A stretch of DNA of 64,000 bases from NCBI RefSeq assembly GCF_000632225.1, contig NZ_JFYV01000013.1, forward strand, positions 27,153-91,152. The letters are read 5' to 3'. Positions 9,295 through 17,743 of the stretch are shown here, one piece after another; the first letter of the stretch is position 1; each line of letters starts with the position of its first letter. The translations under genes were made by a program, and so were the position numbers. The DNA comes from Sphingomonas sp. RIT328 (lineage in GTDB: Bacteria > Pseudomonadota > Alphaproteobacteria > Sphingomonadales > Sphingomonadaceae). The notes under the pieces were generated by a model. That model was not told the origin of the DNA, did not search any database, and saw nothing but the letters and a program-made list of their open reading frames with translations.

Positions 9295-9323
9295 ATGATA
9301 CCCTCGATCGCGCCCCTTGCCAA
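9295..9323 (-). promoter_or_regulatory. Sigma-70-type promoter for the riboswitch/cob operon
   Basis: On the minus strand TTGGCA (9318-9323) and TATCAT (9295-9300) are separated by exactly 17 bases. Initiation a few bases further left would start the transcript just before the riboswitch. This is the best promoter match upstream of the cob operon; assignment is by sequence only. Confidence 0.6.
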
Positions 9324-9603
9324 TTCGCTTATGCCGCGACCTTGCTTCCAGGTCGGGCTGGTCGACGCGATCGCAGCGCGTATCGTTGGCATTCCGGTGC
9401 TCGGAGCGACGCTGGTATTCGTCCTGATCGTCCAGAGGACGGCATTACGTCATATCGCAGCAGCACGGCGCTGGCTCGGGGTACATCATGCCGCTGTCCG
9501 CTGTACGAACGTCCGAACTCGGGTGGGCACGAAGGCACCCTCACCGTCTGGTTCTGGGTCCTGGCGGCCGCACACTGTCAAACGGCTTCCAACCCGTCGG
9601 GTG
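9324..9603. other. Intergenic stretch with no supported gene
   Basis: Between the cob promoter and the 3' end of the epoxide hydrolase gene. Short open frames exist on both strands, but none has a ribosome site or recognisable similarity, and I see no clear terminator. Confidence 0.5.
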
Positions 9604-10755
9604 CTATATGGCTCGGAACGTCGCGCGGACGTGCTCCACGAACGTTTCGGCGTTCTCCATCGCCGCAAAATGCCCACCGCTCGCGGCCTCTCCGAAATAG
9701 CGAAGATCGGCAAAGCGCGCCTCGGTCCAACGGCGGGACAGCCGCACCTGCTCACCGGGGAACATGCTGACCCCGGCCGGCAGCGGCACGGGCGCGCCCG
9801 GCATCCCTTTCGCCATCTCCTGCGCGGCTTCCCAATAGAAGCGAACCGAACTTGGCCCTGCGTTCGGCAGCCAATACAGCATGATGTCGTCAATCAGATG
9901 GTCGAGCGGAATGACCCGTTCGGGCTGCCCATCGCTGTCGGATACGTCCTGGAACAGCGCGTAGATCCAGCTCGCCAGTCCGATCGGCGAGTCGGCGAGC
10001 GCGAAGGCAAGCGACTGCGGCCGTGTGCACTGCAGCTTCATGTACCCCGAATAGTCGCGGTCGTAGCGCGCCGCATCGTCCAGCATCCGCTGCTCGGCCG
10101 GCGTCGCATTCGCCCGTTCCTCGTGTGTCGGCTGGGCCATCACCATGTTGAGGTGGATACCGGCGAGGCCCGGCATACGCATATGCGCCAGCGCCGTGGT
10201 GACTGCAGCACCCCAGTCTCCGCCTTGCGCCATCCAGCGATCACCATAGCCGAGCCGCTGCATCAGCACGCCCCAAGCCGAAGCGGTGCGGCCGACGCCC
10301 CAACCCGGCTCGGTCGGCTTATCGGAAAAGCCGAAGCCGGGCAGCGCAGGGATAATGAGGTGGAAGGCGTCCGACGCGTCGGCGCCATGCGCGCGCGGGT
10401 CGCTGAGCGGGCCGATCACGTCGCGGAATTCGAGCACCGATCCCGGCCAGCCGTGGGTCAGGAGCAGCGGTGTCGCGTCCGGTTCGGGAGAGCGGACATG
10501 GAGGAAGTGGATGCCGAGCCCGTCGATCACCGTGCGGCTGCTGCCCCAGCCGTTGAGCAGCGTCTCCGTGGCACGCCAGTCGTAACCGTCCTGCCATCGC
10601 TGGGCGAGCGCGCGGATGCGGTCCGATTGCGGACCCTGCGACCCGTCCTGCACTGTGCCGGCATCGGGCCAGCGGGTGCGGGCGAGACGATCGGCCAGAT
10701 CGTCGAGGTCGGCTTGGCGGATGTGGATGGGAAACGGCTGGACGGCATCGCTCAT
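9604..10755 (-). CDS. Epoxide hydrolase, EHN-domain alpha/beta hydrolase
   Basis: The 383-residue protein has the N-terminal EHN lid (PFPIHIRQADLDDLADRLARTRWP) that marks the microsomal-type epoxide hydrolase family. It is followed by the oxyanion motif HGWPGS, the nucleophile elbow GGDWGA (Asp) and a C-terminal GGHFAAMENAE that carries the catalytic His. It would open an epoxide to a diol; the substrate is unknown. The start MSDAVQPF was chosen because the upstream extension belongs to the neighbouring gene. It lies 22 bases downstream of the NmrA-like gene and is probably co-transcribed and TetR-controlled with it. Confidence 0.9.
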   Translation of the reverse strand: MSDAVQPFPIHIRQADLDDLADRLARTRWPDAGTVQDGSQGPQSDRIRALAQRWQDGYDWRATETLLNGWGSSRTVIDGLGIHFLHVRSPEPDATPLLLTHGWPGSVLEFRDVIGPLSDPRAHGADASDAFHLIIPALPGFGFSDKPTEPGWGVGRTASAWGVLMQRLGYGDRWMAQGGDWGAAVTTALAHMRMPGLAGIHLNMVMAQPTHEERANATPAEQRMLDDAARYDRDYSGYMKLQCTRPQSLAFALADSPIGLASWIYALFQDVSDSDGQPERVIPLDHLIDDIMLYWLPNAGPSSVRFYWEAAQEMAKGMPGAPVPLPAGVSMFPGEQVRLSRRWTEARFADLRYFGEAASGGHFAAMENAETFVEHVRATFRAI

Positions 10756-10777
10756 GATAGGACTCCGGAAGGGGCGA

Positions 10778-11722
10778 TCAGCGTGTCGGGGCGAGGACGG
10801 CTTCGACGCGCGTCCAGTCGGTCTTGCCGTAGCGATCCTTGTCGAGCGGCGAGAGCTTGCCGCGGCCGCTCGACATGTCGCGAACATATTGCATGCCTTG
10901 CCAGGCCGGGAACGGCGCATCGCTGGTCGGCGACAGCGTGCGCGCGACGCGGATCAGCATCGAGAGACGCCCGAGCCCACCTGCACGGAACGGCTTCCAC
11001 CTTCGGCCCTCGAGACGCGTCATCAGGATCGCGAGGTCGCGCGGAGACACGACGTCGCCGGCGATCCGCAGGAGGCGGGGCGCATCGGCATCGAGCGCCA
11101 CGTCGGCGGTATAATCAGCGACATCGTCTTTTGTTGTGAAGTCGAGCGGCTGGTCCGCGTCGCCCCAGTACAGGATGCGGGCGAAACGCGGCAGCACGAT
11201 CGGCGCCTCACCGGTCAGCAGGTCGGCGAAGGCGCCGTTGAGGATCGAGGTCGCGCGGATCGGCGCTGCATCGACACGCGCCATGAAGCGGCGTCGCAGG
11301 TCCATGTTGCGATTGTCGCCGGGGCGGGTCTTCGTGAAATCGAGCGAGAAGTCGGACGGGATGAAGCGCGGTACACCCGCCGCAACCGCCGCGTCGAGAA
11401 GACGGCCCTGAAGACCGAGAATGACCGGCTCCAGCCCGTTCAGGACCGAGACGACGCATTCCGCCCCCGCCAGCGCATCCGAGAGCGCAGCCTGATCGGC
11501 AAAATCGACAGGGACCGGCGTTCCGCCCCGCCCACGTACGGCATCCTGCGCCGCGGCCGGCGTTCCGCTGCGGACCAGGGCCCGCACGTCCACGCCACGC
11601 CGTATCAGGGCAGATAGCACGCGCCCACCGAGATCGCCGGTCGCACCGGCAAGCGCGATCGTCCGTGGCGCGACCCCGCCGTCACCGTGGCCGTTCACGT
11701 CCTCGAGCGTCATCCCCGCCAT
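10778..11722 (-). CDS. NmrA-like NAD(P)-binding reductase (atypical SDR)
   Basis: The 314-residue protein has an N-terminal Rossmann motif GATGDLGGRVLSAL and the NmrA/isoflavone-reductase-like core with PRFIPSDFSLDF. The family includes redox sensors and aromatic-compound reductases; the substrate here is unknown. The start ATG at 11720-11722 has AAGGGG 8 bases upstream. A TTG 18 bases upstream and an ATG three codons downstream are alternatives. The gene begins 20 bases from a 24-bp palindrome and is divergent from a TetR gene, so it is the likely regulated target together with the epoxide hydrolase. Confidence 0.85.
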   Translation of the reverse strand: MAGMTLEDVNGHGDGGVAPRTIALAGATGDLGGRVLSALIRRGVDVRALVRSGTPAAAQDAVRGRGGTPVPVDFADQAALSDALAGAECVVSVLNGLEPVILGLQGRLLDAAVAAGVPRFIPSDFSLDFTKTRPGDNRNMDLRRRFMARVDAAPIRATSILNGAFADLLTGEAPIVLPRFARILYWGDADQPLDFTTKDDVADYTADVALDADAPRLLRIAGDVVSPRDLAILMTRLEGRRWKPFRAGGLGRLSMLIRVARTLSPTSDAPFPAWQGMQYVRDMSSGRGKLSPLDKDRYGKTDWTRVEAVLAPTR

Positions 11723-11741
11723 CGCCAAACCCCTTGCCAAT

Positions 11742-11765
11742 AAACTGAACTATACCGTTCAGTTT
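11742..11765. promoter_or_regulatory. Palindromic TetR-type operator
   Basis: AAACTGAAC, six bases, then GTTCAGTTT: a perfect 9-bp inverted repeat in the 77-base divergent region between the NmrA-like and TetR genes. Length and position fit an autoregulatory TetR operator controlling both directions. Confidence 0.8.
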
Positions 11766-11799
11766 CATTCAACCGGCGCATGGCTTATATGGTTGCGTG

Positions 11800-12474
11800 A
11801 TGCAAACGCTTACCGACCCAAAGCCCGATTTAGCGAAACGGCGACGCGGCGGTCGACCGTCCGCCGACCAGGCCGGCGACGTCGATCGCCGGATTCTTGA
11901 CGCCGCGACGGACCTGTTCCTGCGGATCGGATATGACGCGACGAGCTGCGATCAAGTCGTGACGCAGGCGGGCGCGGGGAAGGCGAGTCTCTACGCCCGC
12001 TATGCCAATAAGGAGGAGCTGTTCACGGCCGTGGTGCGGCGAATGGTGGATCACACGCTGGTGCCGTCAGGCGTGGTGCCGTGGCATCTGTGCGTCCAAG
12101 ACCGGCTGCGCGCGGTGGGACATAGCCTGCTGGAGCATACGTTGACGCCCGAGGCGGTCGCGCTGATGCGTGTCGTTGTCACCACCGCCCACCGGATGCC
12201 CGATCTCGCCCGGCTGGTGGACCGGATCGGCCGCAATGGCGGCGTCACCTGCGTCGCCCAGGCGATTGCCGGCGCCGACGCCGCGCCCGACCGGATCGCG
12301 CAAGCATCGGATGTCGCGGGCCGGTTCATCGACATGGTGTTCGTCCCCCACCAGATGCGCGCGCTGATCGGCGACGATCGCGCGCAGCTCAATGCGACCG
12401 CCGCACGTCGTATCGACGATGCGATCGATCTGCTCACGCGCGCGGGATGTTTGGATCCAGCCGACGCGGCTTAG
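11800..12474 (+). CDS. TetR/AcrR family transcriptional repressor
   Basis: The 224-residue protein has an N-terminal TetR helix-turn-helix: ILDAATDLFLRIGYDATS, then VTQAGAGKASLYARYANKEELF. The C-terminal ligand domain resembles the AefR-like class (MRVVVTTAHRMPDLARL). A GTG directly precedes the chosen ATG and could also start translation. It is divergent from the NmrA-like/epoxide hydrolase pair with the palindrome between them, so it probably senses a substrate of those enzymes, perhaps a reactive epoxide or carbonyl. Confidence 0.92.
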   Translation: MQTLTDPKPDLAKRRRGGRPSADQAGDVDRRILDAATDLFLRIGYDATSCDQVVTQAGAGKASLYARYANKEELFTAVVRRMVDHTLVPSGVVPWHLCVQDRLRAVGHSLLEHTLTPEAVALMRVVVTTAHRMPDLARLVDRIGRNGGVTCVAQAIAGADAAPDRIAQASDVAGRFIDMVFVPHQMRALIGDDRAQLNATAARRIDDAIDLLTRAGCLDPADAA

Positions 12475-12663
12475 GTCGCCCCATTTGTCGTTCCTTATTC
12501 ACCATCCTTGTAAGACGGCTGCCGGGCCATCGGGCAGGGCGGGGCTTGCCGCGCCGCCTTGCGCGGACATGGAGGAAGCTCGATAAGCGCGCATGAAACA
12601 CACGAAATCTGCACGTGACGAGCGCATTCCTGCCCGCGTTTGAGACACACGTGGTAGGGCACC

Positions 12664-13113
12664 ATGAAGACCCAGAGCGTAATCTTGTTGGCCGGTTTGG
12701 TGATGACCGGTTGTACCGGGCCAACATGGCCGCGCGACCAGATTCCTGCCGGAATGGAAATCGAGCGCACGCTTTTTGCGGGTGGCGGCTTTGGACTGCG
12801 GGAGAGCTGTGATGCCTTGGTTGTCCAGCTTTCCAGGGCGTCGACCGTTCGCCTGGTCAGAGTTAAGAGGACAACGTCCGGTACCGATCTGATGCCGCCA
12901 GACGGCTGGATGACGACGCCCCTCCCGGCCGCCAGCAGCAGAGCCCCTTATGAAGCGGCCTTCGGCGGATGTAAGAATGGCGCGAGTCCGTTAGGAGACT
13001 TGCCAGGAACGCTGAAGCGCCCTGGCGCCTTCTACAAGATACTGAACCACGGCGAAGCGATATTGATAATATCGCCCCGAACAAAGCTGGCAGGCTACTT
13101 CAATTTTGGGTAG
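12664..13113 (+). CDS. Hypothetical lipoprotein
   Basis: A 149-residue protein starting MKTQSVILLAGLVMTGC, a short lipoprotein signal with Cys17 as the lipidated residue. An AGGG 5 bases upstream of the ATG supports the start. The mature part has two more cysteines and no motif I recognise. G+C looks lower than in the cob region. It stands alone between TetR and IS debris. Confidence 0.65.
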   Translation: MKTQSVILLAGLVMTGCTGPTWPRDQIPAGMEIERTLFAGGGFGLRESCDALVVQLSRASTVRLVRVKRTTSGTDLMPPDGWMTTPLPAASSRAPYEAAFGGCKNGASPLGDLPGTLKRPGAFYKILNHGEAILIISPRTKLAGYFNFG

Positions 13114-13178
13114 TTTGGCTTGCCTGCTGCGCAAGCAGCGCAATACGACCTATGTATGCGCAAGAACACATTTGCTGG

Positions 13179-13328
13179 AGAAGTATTGGCTCCCAACAGA
13201 CCAGTAATGCCGTGCTCGAGACCCTCAGCGGCCTCACGCCCTAGGAATACATGGCCAAGATCTGGACGTCAGAGCCAAACCGGTTCATCGTCGGTCCGAT
13301 GCACCAGATGCCGGGGCTGAGCACCTAG
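13179..13328 (+). pseudogene. C-terminal remnant of an IS481-like transposase
   Basis: One frame reads SNAVLETLSGLTP, a stop (13242-13244), then EYMAKIWTSEPNRFIVGP and MHQMPGLST. The closing MHQMPGLxT and the EPxRF stretch are typical of the extreme C-terminus of IS481/IS3-class transposases. Only about 50 codons survive and they contain an internal stop, so this is dead transposon debris. The 5' boundary is approximate. Confidence 0.6.
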
Positions 13329-13711
13329 CGGATGTGCTCGACCTTCAAATTCCTGATCTTCCCATTTTGCCACTCCCGATCGGCCGTAAGGGCGGGGACG
13401 CCAAGCTGAACGGCAAGCGCAAGACACGGTCGATCGCCCAGCCCGCGGCCATATTGGCGTGTCTGGGCATGCAGAGCGGCAGCGGCATAGGTTGCTTCGA
13501 CATCATGGGCACGAACGTCCAGTCGGAGTTCACCGAGGAATTCGCGCGTAGTCGCCTCATCAAGGCCGCTGAGCAGAAGCTCCTTGACGACATCCTGAAG
13601 GTTGACTGCTGAGATCGCTGCTCGACCTATATGCGGTGTGACCTTATCGGCACCGCTTTCCTCGCGCACCAATGCCAGCACAGCGGATGCGTCGAGGACA
13701 GCCGATAGTAC
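13325..13711 (-). pseudogene. PIN-domain (VapC-like) toxin lacking a proper start
   Basis: The frame encodes VLSAVLDASAVLALVREESG, the N-terminal PIN motif with its first acidic residue, and ends with RPCLALAVQLGVPALTADREW, the C-terminal PIN acidic site. PIN toxins are metal-dependent RNases. No ATG, GTG or TTG lies in frame before the VLDASAV segment; the first is an internal GTG at 13681 that would delete the first catalytic Asp. With the frameshifted antitoxin upstream, the module is probably inactive. It abuts the IS remnant. Confidence 0.6.
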
Positions 13712-13734
13712 GCGTCTCGAGCCTTGGAGCCAGA

Positions 13735-13997
13735 TGACACCCCGTCGAGGCCGGCTGCTGCTTCTCCTTTCCGTGCGTCAGGGAAGTCCTCTGTCGTACG
13801 GGCATGCTTGGCATGTTCGCGGTACAACGCCTGCGCGCGCGATACGCCATGCCTGATTGGTGACAGACGAACTTGATCATCTTCTACGGTCGGAATGATC
13901 TTGGGGTCACCCTGCAACCCATGGCCTTTCGCACAGATGCTGGCAGTACCATACGTCGGTTACTGGCTACGCTGCTATCTATCGTCTGCAAGGCCAT
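13735..13997 (-). pseudogene. AbrB/MazE-like antitoxin, frameshifted
   Basis: From the ATG at 13995-13997 one frame reads DSSVASNRRMVLPASVRKAMG, the swapped-hairpin AbrB N-terminus. Similarity then continues in another frame as GDPKIIPTVEDDQVRLSP and AQALYREHAKHARTTEDF. One base appears to be missing near 13,922. The pair sits directly upstream of the PIN toxin, as an AbrB-type antitoxin should. The right-hand end of the second frame is not certain. Confidence 0.6.
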
Positions 13998-14260
13998 CGA
14001 TCCACGCCCTTCGGAAAAGATGTCAGCGCATAGCGACATGCTAGCTGTACTGACACAAGAGTTGTACCGGATGATGAAACATTGCGCCAACGGCCGCGGC
14101 CGGGAAGAGGGAGGCTTAACGTATTTCGCCTGAACAGGCCTATACAAGGCTATCTGGCATCGGCTTGATAAGCCTAGTCACATAGCTTCGCCTGGGCGTC
14201 ATAGCGGCCACCAGTGATGACAATGGCGAACTGAGGTATACCGATACGAGCCGAGGAACG

Positions 14261-14944
14261 ATGCTGGGACAGCCGAACACGATCATTCAGGCGGCGCGGG
14301 TGTATCTACGGGTGAGCACCGACGAGCAGGATCTCGCGCGGCAGGAGTCGATCGTTGCCGGCGCTAGGGCGGCAGGCTTCTATGTCGCGGCGGTCTACCG
14401 GGAGAAGGCATCGGGTGCCCGGTCGGATCGGCCCGAGCTGCTGCGCATGGTTGAAGACCTGCAGCCAGGCGAAGTCGTCATAGCGGAGAAGATCGACCGG
14501 ATCAGCCGATTGCCGTTGCCCGAGGCAGAGCTGCTGGTGGCAACGATCCGGGGGAAGGGGGCGCGACTTGCCGTGCCCGGCATCGTCGACCTATCCGATC
14601 TCGTCGCCGACAGTGCCGGAGTTGCGAGGATCGTGCTCGAGGCGGTGCAGGACATGCTGTTGCGTGTCGCACTGCAGACCGCGCGGGATGATTACGAGGC
14701 CAGGCGCGAGCGGCAGCGCGAAGGTATCGAAATCGCAAAGCGGGCAGGGCGCTATACCGGCCGCAAGCCCGACCTTGCCCATCACCGGCGTATCATCAGC
14801 CTGCGCGATGCCGGCATGAGCATCGCGCGAACAGCCGAGCTAGCCGGATGCAGCATCGCTCAGGTGAAACGGGTTACCGCTTTGCACCGAGCGAAAGCTG
14901 CGACGCGATTGATCAGCGAGACGGCGGCCGACGAGGAGCCGTAA
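14261..14944 (+). CDS. Serine recombinase of the resolvase/invertase family
   Basis: A 227-residue resolvase: VYLRVSTDEQDLARQE holds the catalytic Ser, EKASGARSDRPELLRM and EVVIAEKIDRISRLP are the conserved catalytic-domain blocks, and a C-terminal helix-turn-helix (ISLRDAGMSIARTAELAGCS) follows TGRKPD. It would cut and rejoin DNA at paired res sites. The palindrome GGTATACC lies 19 bases upstream of the ATG and recurs in the degenerate repeats elsewhere. No transposase is adjacent; toxin-antitoxin and IS debris lie just upstream. Confidence 0.9.
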   Translation: MLGQPNTIIQAARVYLRVSTDEQDLARQESIVAGARAAGFYVAAVYREKASGARSDRPELLRMVEDLQPGEVVIAEKIDRISRLPLPEAELLVATIRGKGARLAVPGIVDLSDLVADSAGVARIVLEAVQDMLLRVALQTARDDYEARRERQREGIEIAKRAGRYTGRKPDLAHHRRIISLRDAGMSIARTAELAGCSIAQVKRVTALHRAKAATRLISETAADEEP

Positions 14945-15030
14945 GGCACCAACTCGCCCAAGGCGCCATACGCAAGGAGGACAAAGACAACTTGGGCATT
15001 AGTCAGGAGTTTGATCTCACTTACCTAGAT

Positions 15031-15053
15031 GGGCAGACGCTTTGTGTCTGCCC
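15031..15053. terminator. Hairpin between convergent resolvase and MucR-like genes
   Basis: GGGCAGAC (15031-15038) pairs with GTCTGCCC (15046-15053) around a 7-base loop. There is no long U tract on either strand, so terminator function is plausible but weakly supported. Confidence 0.4.
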
Positions 15054-15061
15054 TTACGCCA

Positions 15062-15520
15062 TCATACTTCCGCTTCGCCTTCTTCAGCGGCGTTAGAGGC
15101 AGGGGCTGCCTGCTTGCTCTTGCGACCAAGTCCGATCGTCTTGGCCATGGCACTGCGGTTCTCGCTATAGGAGGGCGCAACCATCGGATAGTCGGGCTTG
15201 AGGCCATAGCGCTGGCGGTACTCGTCGGGCGTTAAGCCGTTGGAGTTGAGGTGGCGGCGCAGCGTCCGATAAGGCTTGCCGTCGATCAGCGAGATGATGT
15301 GGTCCCGCGAAGCGAGTGATTTACGCACCGAAACGGCCGGCGTGAAATCCGTAGAGCCGGCTTCCTCTTCAACCGCCGGCGTCTCAAGCTTGGCGAGGGC
15401 AGCGTGCATCGACTGCAGGAAGGCCGGAACGTCATCTGCTGAGGTGCGGGTATTGGAGTTGCGCAGCCAGGCAATGGTGAGTTCCGTGGCAAGCTCAACG
15501 GCATTAGCAGACTGGGACAT
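15062..15520 (-). CDS. MucR/Ros family DNA-binding protein with a degraded zinc site
   Basis: The 152-residue protein has the MucR C-terminal core: VRKSLASRDHIISLIDGK, LRRHLNSNGLTPDEYRQRYG and DYPMVAPSYSENRSAMAK. Ros/MucR proteins regulate surface, stress and cell-cycle genes and bind AT-rich DNA. In zinc-binding members the finger reads C-x2-D-x9-H-x3-H; here Cys is Ser and the second His is Asn, so zinc binding looks lost. The start ATG at 15518-15520 was preferred to a GTG two codons upstream. It is convergent with the resolvase. Confidence 0.85.
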   Translation of the reverse strand: MSQSANAVELATELTIAWLRNSNTRTSADDVPAFLQSMHAALAKLETPAVEEEAGSTDFTPAVSVRKSLASRDHIISLIDGKPYRTLRRHLNSNGLTPDEYRQRYGLKPDYPMVAPSYSENRSAMAKTIGLGRKSKQAAPASNAAEEGEAEV

Positions 15521-15600
15521 TCTCACTCACTCTTCTCGGACTCCCGCGTCAGGAGCCTTTGTGTGGATACTCGCCTTAATAGCGCTCGGGTCAGGAGAAA

Positions 15601-15798
15601 TTAAAGGCTGATACCCCGTCTGGTCATCTCGGCTGCAGCCAGCCTTGCGAGCGATGTGGTGGGTTTTTCGCGAAAGATGTCCGCAAGGTCGAGCAGGTCT
15701 TCATTGCCGAGCGTGGCGATTGCCTCTTCAATCTCGGCAAGGCTCTGCACCGCGGTTGCGCTGTTGGCCGCAAGCCGTTTCGATCGAGTTTTTAGCAT
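15601..15798 (-). CDS. Small hypothetical protein
   Basis: A 65-residue frame starting MLKTRSKRLAANS; a longer frame reaches 15849. It is rich in Ala, Leu and Glu (SLAEIEEAIATLGNEDLLDLADIF) and looks helical. No family recognised. It lies upstream of and co-directional with the MucR-like gene. Confidence 0.4.
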   Translation of the reverse strand: MLKTRSKRLAANSATAVQSLAEIEEAIATLGNEDLLDLADIFREKPTTSLARLAAAEMTRRGISL

Positions 15799-15911
15799 CG
15801 GGGCATCATAACAGGATCTGAGCCGTTCGACATGGGCTTGTGCGATCAACCCGTCATTACATTCGTTACGAGCATTCGGGATACTCGCACCCGCGCGAAA
15901 GGAGCAACGTG

Positions 15912-16346
15912 ATGTCGAAGCTTAGCTTACACGATCTATCAAAAATAATGGCCAAGTTGGATTACACGATGATGGCCACTCGCTCGTCAGATGGCACGAT
16001 GACGGCGCGTCCGATGAGCAACAATGGTGATGTTGAATACGAAGGCGACAGCTACTTCTTTGCCTATCAAAACTCGCGCAAGATCGCAGATCTGCGCGCC
16101 GACCCGCACGTCACTCTCAGCTATACCGGTGCCGCTGGAATGCTCGGTGGTCCTCCGTTGTTTGTCACCGTTGAAGGCGTTGCGGCGCTGATTGAGGACA
16201 AGGCCGCGTTTGCCGATCACTGGACGAAGGATCTTGATCGCTACTTTCCCGAAGGCATTGACACCCCCGGTGTTGTGATGATTCGTATCGATGCTACGAC
16301 AATCCGCTACTGGGATGGCGGCGACGAAGGCGTAATTTCTATCTAA
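15912..16346 (+). CDS. Pyridoxamine 5'-phosphate oxidase-like (general stress protein 26 type) flavoprotein
   Basis: The 144-residue protein has the split-barrel FMN-binding fold: MMATRSSDGTMTARPMS, SYFFAYQNSRKIADLRADPHVTLSY and IDATTIRYWDGGDEG. It matches the small GSP26/PNPOx-like group, which binds FMN or F420, rather than the vitamin B6 oxidase PdxH. AAAGGAGCAACGTG before the ATG is a strong ribosome site and fixes the start. It stands alone, divergent from the small gene on its left. Confidence 0.85.
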   Translation: MSKLSLHDLSKIMAKLDYTMMATRSSDGTMTARPMSNNGDVEYEGDSYFFAYQNSRKIADLRADPHVTLSYTGAAGMLGGPPLFVTVEGVAALIEDKAAFADHWTKDLDRYFPEGIDTPGVVMIRIDATTIRYWDGGDEGVISI

Positions 16347-16541
16347 GCGTGCAGCCGCCAGAGGTATGATACAGGACTTCCGCGGCATTGCCGCAGAAGT
16401 CTTGGACTTAGAGCGTCTTGTATGTCCCGCCTCTTGAGGCAGTAGACGCCAATCAAAGGTTTTAGAAATGCACGTCTACGACAGATCCCGTTCACTCGCG
16501 CTGCACCGTCTTGTTTAGTCGCCCGGCACGGCATTTTACTG

Positions 16542-17015
16542 TCACCATTCTCTAATCAGGTTGGCGATTTCGCGGCCGCGTTCGATCAAGTCGGCAGGAT
16601 CGAAATTATCGCGTGCCTTGATATCAGCGATACACAATGCGCCTAAGGCATTTCCTCTGTGATCAATAATCGGCGCACCAGCATAGAAGCGAATAAATGG
16701 GTCGCCTTGGACTGGTGCGAGGTTGTTAAAGCGATCGTCTGCCAAGGCGTTCAGAGCCACGGTTGCTCGCGCCGGGTCTTGTATGGCTATGTTGCAAAAC
16801 GAATCGTCCCTGCGCGTTTCCTTCACATCTATGCCAACGGCCGAAAAGACGATCTGCTTTCCACCGAATAGGATGGATAGAGCTGCAATGGGCGCTTCGT
16901 ACCTAGCCGCAACAAAGCTGACTATGCTCGCAATTTCAGAGCCGTGACCAACGCTAAGGAGTCCGCTTTGCAGCACGGCTGCCTCACGTTTCCAGGCTAA
17001 TTCGCGATCGCTCAT
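16542..17015 (-). CDS. GAF-domain sensor protein
   Basis: The 157-residue protein is essentially one GAF domain: ASIVSFVAARYEAPIAALSILF, DDSFCNIAIQDPARATVALNALADDRF and FYAGAPIIDHRGNALGALCIAD. No output domain is attached, so it may be a stand-alone ligand or redox sensor, or a partner of a kinase elsewhere. No Cys arrangement typical of biliprotein chromophore attachment is evident. Confidence 0.8.
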   Translation of the reverse strand: MSDRELAWKREAAVLQSGLLSVGHGSEIASIVSFVAARYEAPIAALSILFGGKQIVFSAVGIDVKETRRDDSFCNIAIQDPARATVALNALADDRFNNLAPVQGDPFIRFYAGAPIIDHRGNALGALCIADIKARDNFDPADLIERGREIANLIREW

Positions 17016-17139
17016 GTCATCACCCTCAGACGTACATAGTAAGCGTCTGCCTATTTCTAGCCGTTGATGCAGGTTAAGTACGAACCGTACAAAGTTTGAC
17101 AGGAGGCAACGAGTTATGCCCGCTAGGTTCTGCTACGGA

Positions 17140-17445
17140 TCAGAACTGCTGCCTGGACGCGAGCGAGCGCATCGTACGGTGTAGTTCCTGTTCAGTCATC
17201 TCTTGATCGAACAGCAGCCCTCCTGAAAAATCCTCTCTCCATACAGTACTACCATGCTTGACGGTCCCATCCGGCAACTCGATTGTAACGGATTGACCCG
17301 CTTTCAGCTGGATCAAGCCATCGGTTCCTAGCCCGGTGCGAGACATATCGACGGCAACGAGGTCCGTCCGATTGCCTCGTTCGTCGGTGACCCGGATGTC
17401 GGCCGCAATGACGTGACGATCGGACTTGCGCGAATTGAAGGGCAT
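17140..17445 (-). CDS. PilZ-domain protein (probable c-di-GMP receptor)
   Basis: A 101-residue single-domain PilZ protein. RKSDRH near the N-terminus corresponds to the RxxxR half of the c-di-GMP site and DMSRTGLG to the D/NxSxxG half. GGAGAAAC before the ATG supports the start. C-di-GMP binding is inferred from the motifs; the target process is unknown. Confidence 0.8.
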   Translation of the reverse strand: MPFNSRKSDRHVIAADIRVTDERGNRTDLVAVDMSRTGLGTDGLIQLKAGQSVTIELPDGTVKHGSTVWREDFSGGLLFDQEMTEQELHRTMRSLASRQQF

Positions 17446-17743
17446 GAGGCTGTTTCTCCAAGCAACTTGTGCCTCGGGGGTTCGCCTTTATGAGCGGTTA
17501 CAGAACCGATGTGGGTGTAAAAGCGGCCAATGACCTGCAATGAGGTGTCAACGGGGAAGCGCCGTCGCTTGATTGGGACTGCGGGGCTTCTACCGCTTCA
17601 ATCGAAGCTCGGGATCTCTCGCTGCGGCGTCCACCGCTCTGTTATGGATAATAAGCATTCAACGATCGAGCTATCCGCATTTAAATGCCGAACTCCCAGT
17701 CGCTCTTTACTAGGGCAACACGTCCTTGAATCGCAAGCCTCGT

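Noticed and set aside
13873..14133. 86-residue plus-strand frame
   Set aside because: It lies antisense to the broken AbrB-type antitoxin and has no recognisable features.
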